Below, piece after piece: positions 6,584 to 10,007 of a stretch of 10,007 nucleotides of DNA (position 1 is its first letter; the number at the start of each line of letters is the position of its first letter). This stretch comes from DASVWH01 sp036389715. Its GTDB lineage: Bacteria; Acidobacteriota; Blastocatellia; Pyrinomonadales; Pyrinomonadaceae. Under the pieces are notes generated by a model that saw only the letters and a program-made list of their open reading frames with translations, searched no databases and was not told the DNA's origin. Location: contig DASVWH010000244.1 of assembly GCA_036389715.1 (NCBI GenBank), positions 1 to 10,007 of the forward strand. Direction: 5' to 3'. Position numbers and translations under genes: made by a program.

Positions 6584-6860
6584 AGGCCGGGCGGCGCGTT
6601 ATCAGTTTGCCCTTGCGTAGATTATTTCAGAGCGCGAAAGGCTTTGTGCGGAGGGGAGTATTTCGAGACGAGAGAATCTTATTCAGGTAAGTTTTGAATA
6701 AGCGCGATCCCCTTTCCGCTCGCCTGCGACCCTTTAGACGCGAAGCAAAAGGCGCTCCCGAAAGAGAAGCGCTTTTCTTCCGGCGAGATGGATTTCGGCA
6801 ACCGGGAGCTGACGCAACCGGCGCAAGTAATTGCCCTGACGGCTCAGGAGAAGGAAATAT
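6584..6860. other. Intergenic region between protease and TPR gene, with two inverted repeats
   Basis: About 277 bases. CTTATTCA (6678-6685) and TGAATAAG (6695-6702) are an exact 8-bp inverted pair around 9 bases. Further on, AAAAGGCGCT (6747-6756) and AGCGCTTTT (6768-6776) form a stem with one bulged G and a short T-rich tail, a weak terminator-like structure. A 61-codon frame here overlaps the TPR gene start and has no plausible ribosome-binding site or protein character, so I do not call it. AAGGA at 6851-6855 serves the TPR gene. Confidence 0.4.
6678..6702. repeat. Perfect 8-bp inverted repeat upstream of the TPR gene
   Basis: Exact arms CTTATTCA and TGAATAAG with a 9-base centre stand about 160 bases before the TPR gene start and about 95 bases after the protease stop. 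The size fits a regulator binding site or a small RNA hairpin. No T-run follows, so it is not a terminator. Confidence 0.45.
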
Positions 6861-7289
6861 ATGGATACAGATAATTTAGTGGTGAGATTGTGCAGCGAAG
6901 GCATGCAGGCCGAGGCCGAGGGGAGGCCCGATGAGGCTCGAAAACTGTTTGAGCAGGCATGGGCCGCAGCGCAGGATGACTACGAGGCTTGCGTGGCCGC
7001 GCACTACCTGGCCAGGCATCAAAGCAAACCCGAAGCGGTCTTTGAATGGAACAGAGAGGCGTTGGAGCGTGCTGAAGCCGTCAGCGATGACAGGGTTCAG
7101 GGTTTCTATCCCTCCCTCTATTTGAACATGGGGCATTCGTATGAGACGCTGGGCAATCCCGGCGAGGCGAGAAGGCATTACGCGATGGCCGCAGCCCGAC
7201 TCGACCATGTGCCCGACGGTCCATATAAAGATGTGGTCCAGAACGGAATCGCGGGCGGATTCCAGCGGACGGAATCGGTTGAAGGTTAA
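6861..7289 (+). CDS. Small tetratricopeptide-repeat protein
   Basis: A 142-residue soluble protein made of helical TPR-like repeats. The clearest repeats are at about residues 8-40 (EGMQAEAEGRPDEARKLFEQAW) and 85-115 (LYLNMGHSYETLGNPGEARRHY), with the G-x-Y-x-x-x-G-x-x-x-x-A pattern. A less regular pair of helices lies between, including CVAAHYLARHQ and FEWNREALERA. TPR proteins bind partner proteins or peptides; the partner here is unknown. I recall similar stand-alone proteins of this length from several soil phyla, without an established role. Start ATG with AAGGA 5 nt upstream and AGGAG just before it. It has no signal peptide, so it is cytoplasmic. It follows the protease on the same strand but 277 bases away with possible hairpins between, so it probably has its own promoter. 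A strong terminator follows. Confidence 0.85.
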   Translation: MDTDNLVVRLCSEGMQAEAEGRPDEARKLFEQAWAAAQDDYEACVAAHYLARHQSKPEAVFEWNREALERAEAVSDDRVQGFYPSLYLNMGHSYETLGNPGEARRHYAMAAARLDHVPDGPYKDVVQNGIAGGFQRTESVEG

Positions 7290-7396
7290 GCACGGGGCCC
7301 GGCCGTACAACTCGATTCGACTCTGACCAACCCTGCCAAGACTCACTACGCCATCTACGAGCGCAGGGCCTGATTCGTCAAACTGAAAAGGCTTAA

Positions 7397-7445
7397 GCCG
7401 GAGGGCTCACGCACGCGAGTGTGCGAGCCCTCCGGCCTCTTTTTA
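7397..7445 (+). terminator. Strong intrinsic terminator after the TPR gene
   Basis: GCCGGAGGGCTC (7397-7408) pairs exactly with GAGCCCTCCGGC (7425-7436). The stem continues inward through ACGCAC/GTGTGC with one mismatch and one G-T pair to a GCGA tetraloop (7415-7418). A T-run (7440-7444) follows on the plus strand. It lies between converging genes and may also slow leftward transcription, though no good T-run follows in that direction. GGCTTAAGCC (7390-7399) is a small palindrome overlapping its left foot. Confidence 0.9.
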
Positions 7446-7479
7446 TCCTTTCGAGGACGCAGGCAAAGGGGCGCGGCTT

Positions 7480-10007
7480 CTAAAAACTCTTGCGGAAGAG
7501 GTAAGAAGCCTTAATAAAGAAGGACCGCCCGTTGCCCTGAAAGCGCGGCTCGAATTGCCCCGTGAAGGGATTGTAGCCGTTGTAGCTGATATCGTCGTTA
7601 TAACCGATGTACAGCGCCGTGCCCGGGTTCGGCGTCCAGCCTACGACCAGCTGCGGGCGGATATGCTTATTCAAAGTCGAATAATCCAGCCGCAGCCGCG
7701 CGAAGGTGTTGCGCGAGAATTGGTAGGTCGAGCGCGAGCTGAAGATATTGTCGTCATACGCCACGAGCCCCGTATCATGACGCGCGAGCCGCCTTTTGTT
7801 GTAGTTCAACTGCGTCTGGAAGGCTGTCGTCGGTTGATACCGGAAACTCGCATCAATGAACAGTTGATTGCCCGGCCCGGGGTCGTAGCCCCCATTAGGA
7901 TCGAGCAGGGCCGCCCGGCTGACCCGCGGGAAATCCGGCCCGTTCCCCAGATCAAACTCCATCAGCCCCCAGGTGTGGTCAACGAAGAAGAAAGCATAGA
8001 CCTGCTTGTTCGGCGTGCTCTCGATGAAACCCTGGATGGCCTTGAAACGGGCCGAACGCTCCGGGTCCGGTCCGAAAAAGGCTCCCTGCCGCGCGGCCGA
8101 GCGCTTCGCGCCGTACTCGTGCTCGAAGACGCGCTCGTAACCGAGCTGAAAGCCCAGTTGAACGAACGTCTGACGCTGCAAGGCCAGCATCCCCGAAGTG
8201 TCCGTAATCTCATATTGAGAGCGCCCGCGCCAGTCGTAGCTGATGTTGGTAGCGTTCTGAACGCGCTTATAGATGATCGCTTTTTTCCGGTCGCGGTCGG
8301 TCTCATACCTGATGTACGAGCCGAGGTAGTTCGTGTCGAAGCGCTGTGTGAAGCCTACGTCGGCGCGGTAATCGGGCGAGCGGCCCTGGGCCAGAAAATT
8401 CATGTACAGATTTCTGTCGGCCCTCTCCAGAAAAGCCCTGTAGCCCAGGCCGTTGCCCGTTCGATACAGTGTTCGGTCGAGATCGGCGTCGTAAAAATTG
8501 CGGCGTGAGGTAGTCCCCAGGACCTGAAACTCGGTCACGGTTTTCGGATTGATGCGAAATCGCCCGTCAAAGCCCGCGGTGTTATTATGACGCTCGATAA
8601 AGCTGTAACTCGTGGCGAATAATCCCAGGTTGTGCTCCCTGCCGACATCGCGTTTGAGCCGGAGGATGCCGATGTGTGCGTTCTTGTCAACGAAACGCTC
8701 GATGCCGCAGACGACGGTCGGGTCTCCGAGGCGTTGATGCTGGCACTCAAGCAAGCCCTGCCGCTCATCCTTCGAGTAATTGCCGGGGGCGTTGTCGGAA
8801 GCATAGAGCAGCCCGAAGGTGTTTCGCCCGCGCCTGCCCGTTAATTTCACAGCCACGTCCGGGTCAATAATCGCCCGTGTGTTGACGACATCCAGGCCGC
8901 TGCGAAAAATATCTATCCTCTCCAGAAAGAAGGGGCGTTTTTCGGCGAAGAAAATCGGGAAGCGCTGGTTGGCGGTCGTCACGGGCGCATCCGCTTCCAC
9001 CTGCGCGAAGTCAGGATTGTAAGCGAAATCGAGCGTAATCGTCGGGGTCAAACTAAACTTGGCGGTCGCGCCAAACTCCCCCTTGAGCCCGTCATTGACG
9101 AAGCGACCGGCCGGATCACCGTCGAACGTAAAGCGCGTCCGGCGGCCCGTCTGGCTCAAGGTGACGCTCGGATTGATTTCGAGCTGGCGCGTCGTCTCGA
9201 TGCCTTCCAGGCCAGTGATGTGCCCGGCCTGATTGAGCCAGCCCGAGATGCTGCGGTTGGTCGGCATCCAGGAGTTGTACTCGTTGTTCTTATATTTGAC
9301 GCGCCGGTTGATGTGCAGGCCCCAGAGCTTATCTTTGCCCGCTTCGTAGCGCAGCGACTTGAACGGAATCGCCACTTCGATGGTGAAGCCGTCCTCGGTC
9401 AGAACGCCCTTCGAGTCCATCACTATGTCGAGGCTGTAATCCTCGCCGCGGCCTTCCGTGAAAGTCCCGTCGGCCTGGATGCCGAGCGGGCTGAAAAACA
9501 GCAGGTACGCCTGGCGCTGGTCGTTGAAGGTATCCAGGTGAACCAGGACGTAATCGTCGTTGAAGATGTTGTCGCGCCGCGCAACGGTCGCGCGCACGGT
9601 ATTTCTGTCCTGCTTGACGCGGAAAGCCATGTAGAGATTCTTCGCGTCGTAGCCCATCATGAACTCTGTCGGATGCGTCGGCGCGACGTTATCGCCCGGA
9701 TTGGTCTGAATGAAGTCGCCGAACAGCGCGGCATTTTGCCAGACCGCGTCGTTTAACTGCCCGTCAATCACCGGCGCGGTCTCAAAGCGCGGGATTCGGA
9801 CCGGCGCATCCTTGCGGACGAAACGCGATGACGACGGCGAGTCGCTTTTGACAGACGGGTCCGGGTCGCTGCTTTTCGTGACAGCCGCCGGTGGCGCAGG
9901 AGCGGTCTGCGGGCTCGCCGCAGGCTTCTCACTGTTGCCGTCAGCCGGGGCCGGAGTCAGGGTTTGCGCCGGGGAGTTGAGCGCGCAGAAGAGGAGAATA
10001 AAGCAGA
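7480..10007 (-). CDS. CBM9-like / DUF5916 outer-membrane beta-barrel protein, partial (N-terminal start beyond window)
   Basis: The frame is open from the stop at 7482-7480 to the right edge, 841 visible residues, with the initiation codon just outside. Visible residues 1-13 (CFILLFCALNSPA) are the end of a signal peptide. A Pro/Ala/Ser-rich low-complexity stretch follows to about 60. A family 9 carbohydrate-binding-like domain then spans about 79-268 (VIDGQLNDAVW, YDAKNLYMAFRV, DTFNDQRQAYLFF-like, EVAIPFKSLRY, SWMPTNRSISG). The rest (about 270-841) is the DUF5916 region: alternating amphipathic strands ending in FFIKASYLFRKSF, an aromatic C-terminus typical of barrel insertion signals. Proteins of this type are common in Acidobacteriota and Bacteroidota and are thought to sit in the outer membrane; the substrate is unknown. 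A shorter call starting at the GTG at 9771 would lose the signal peptide and is wrong. Confidence 0.88.
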   Translation of the reverse strand, partial: CFILLFCALNSPAQTLTPAPADGNSEKPAASPQTAPAPPAAVTKSSDPDPSVKSDSPSSSRFVRKDAPVRIPRFETAPVIDGQLNDAVWQNAALFGDFIQTNPGDNVAPTHPTEFMMGYDAKNLYMAFRVKQDRNTVRATVARRDNIFNDDYVLVHLDTFNDQRQAYLLFFSPLGIQADGTFTEGRGEDYSLDIVMDSKGVLTEDGFTIEVAIPFKSLRYEAGKDKLWGLHINRRVKYKNNEYNSWMPTNRSISGWLNQAGHITGLEGIETTRQLEINPSVTLSQTGRRTRFTFDGDPAGRFVNDGLKGEFGATAKFSLTPTITLDFAYNPDFAQVEADAPVTTANQRFPIFFAEKRPFFLERIDIFRSGLDVVNTRAIIDPDVAVKLTGRRGRNTFGLLYASDNAPGNYSKDERQGLLECQHQRLGDPTVVCGIERFVDKNAHIGILRLKRDVGREHNLGLFATSYSFIERHNNTAGFDGRFRINPKTVTEFQVLGTTSRRNFYDADLDRTLYRTGNGLGYRAFLERADRNLYMNFLAQGRSPDYRADVGFTQRFDTNYLGSYIRYETDRDRKKAIIYKRVQNATNISYDWRGRSQYEITDTSGMLALQRQTFVQLGFQLGYERVFEHEYGAKRSAARQGAFFGPDPERSARFKAIQGFIESTPNKQVYAFFFVDHTWGLMEFDLGNGPDFPRVSRAALLDPNGGYDPGPGNQLFIDASFRYQPTTAFQTQLNYNKRRLARHDTGLVAYDDNIFSSRSTYQFSRNTFARLRLDYSTLNKHIRPQLVVGWTPNPGTALYIGYNDDISYNGYNPFTGQFEPRFQGNGRSFFIKASYLFRKSF

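Noticed and set aside
6876..7346. 156-codon leftward open frame
   Set aside because: Antisense to the TPR gene, which has a good start site and repeat pattern.
7555..8508. 317-codon rightward open frame inside the barrel protein gene
   Set aside because: It lies wholly antisense to a well-recognised gene. Long antisense frames are expected in GC-rich coding DNA, and the translation has no recognisable domain.
9220..9756. 178-codon rightward open frame
   Set aside because: Antisense shadow of the CBM9-like domain of the barrel protein; its composition mirrors the codon pattern of the real gene.
1..10007. CRISPR array, tRNA or rRNA genes, insertion sequence ends
   Set aside because: I saw no regularly spaced repeats, no tRNA cloverleaf motifs, no rRNA-like stretches and no transposase. 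The integrase is IntI-type rather than a phage or IS enzyme.

Overview
The window comes from a GC-rich bacterium. Its gene families (a secreted tricorn-type S41 protease, a family-9-carbohydrate-binding/DUF5916 outer-membrane barrel protein and an integron-type integrase) fit Acidobacteriota, perhaps Blastocatellia. This assignment is inference from protein style and composition; there is no rRNA or other marker. Bases 1 to about 735 are clearly AT-rich (about 35-40% G+C on the lines I counted) against roughly 60-65% in the rest, so the left end looks like acquired DNA.

Left accessory segment (1-1046): three short genes read leftward. These are a 42-residue single-pass membrane protein, a 70-residue antitoxin-like protein, and the first 58 codons of a RelE/YafQ-type toxin that overlaps the antitoxin by 8 nt and runs off the window edge. 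Between them and the integrase lie about 480 bases without an intact gene. This stretch holds a start-less open frame that looks like a decayed gene, several palindromes, and a cluster of GGTCTAA repeats around a 24-bp near-perfect dyad.

Integrase (1047-2027): a complete IntI, recognised by all tyrosine-recombinase catalytic residues plus the insertion specific to integron integrases. The leftward genes point away from intI, the usual polarity of integron cassettes, but I could not find a convincing attC or attI on either side.

Chromosomal-type segment (2242-10007): a leftward LysR-type regulator diverges from a rightward gene for a large secreted tricorn-like protease (1078 aa), with an AT-rich, operator-like interval between them. 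A small TPR protein follows on the same strand, closed by a strong intrinsic terminator. A leftward gene for a large outer-membrane beta-barrel protein with an N-terminal CBM9-like domain then runs off the right edge. The protease and the barrel protein both act outside the cytoplasm and may belong to a polymer- or peptide-scavenging surface physiology. The LysR protein is the natural candidate to control the protease. The most unusual material is in the first 1050 bases; the rest is ordinary.
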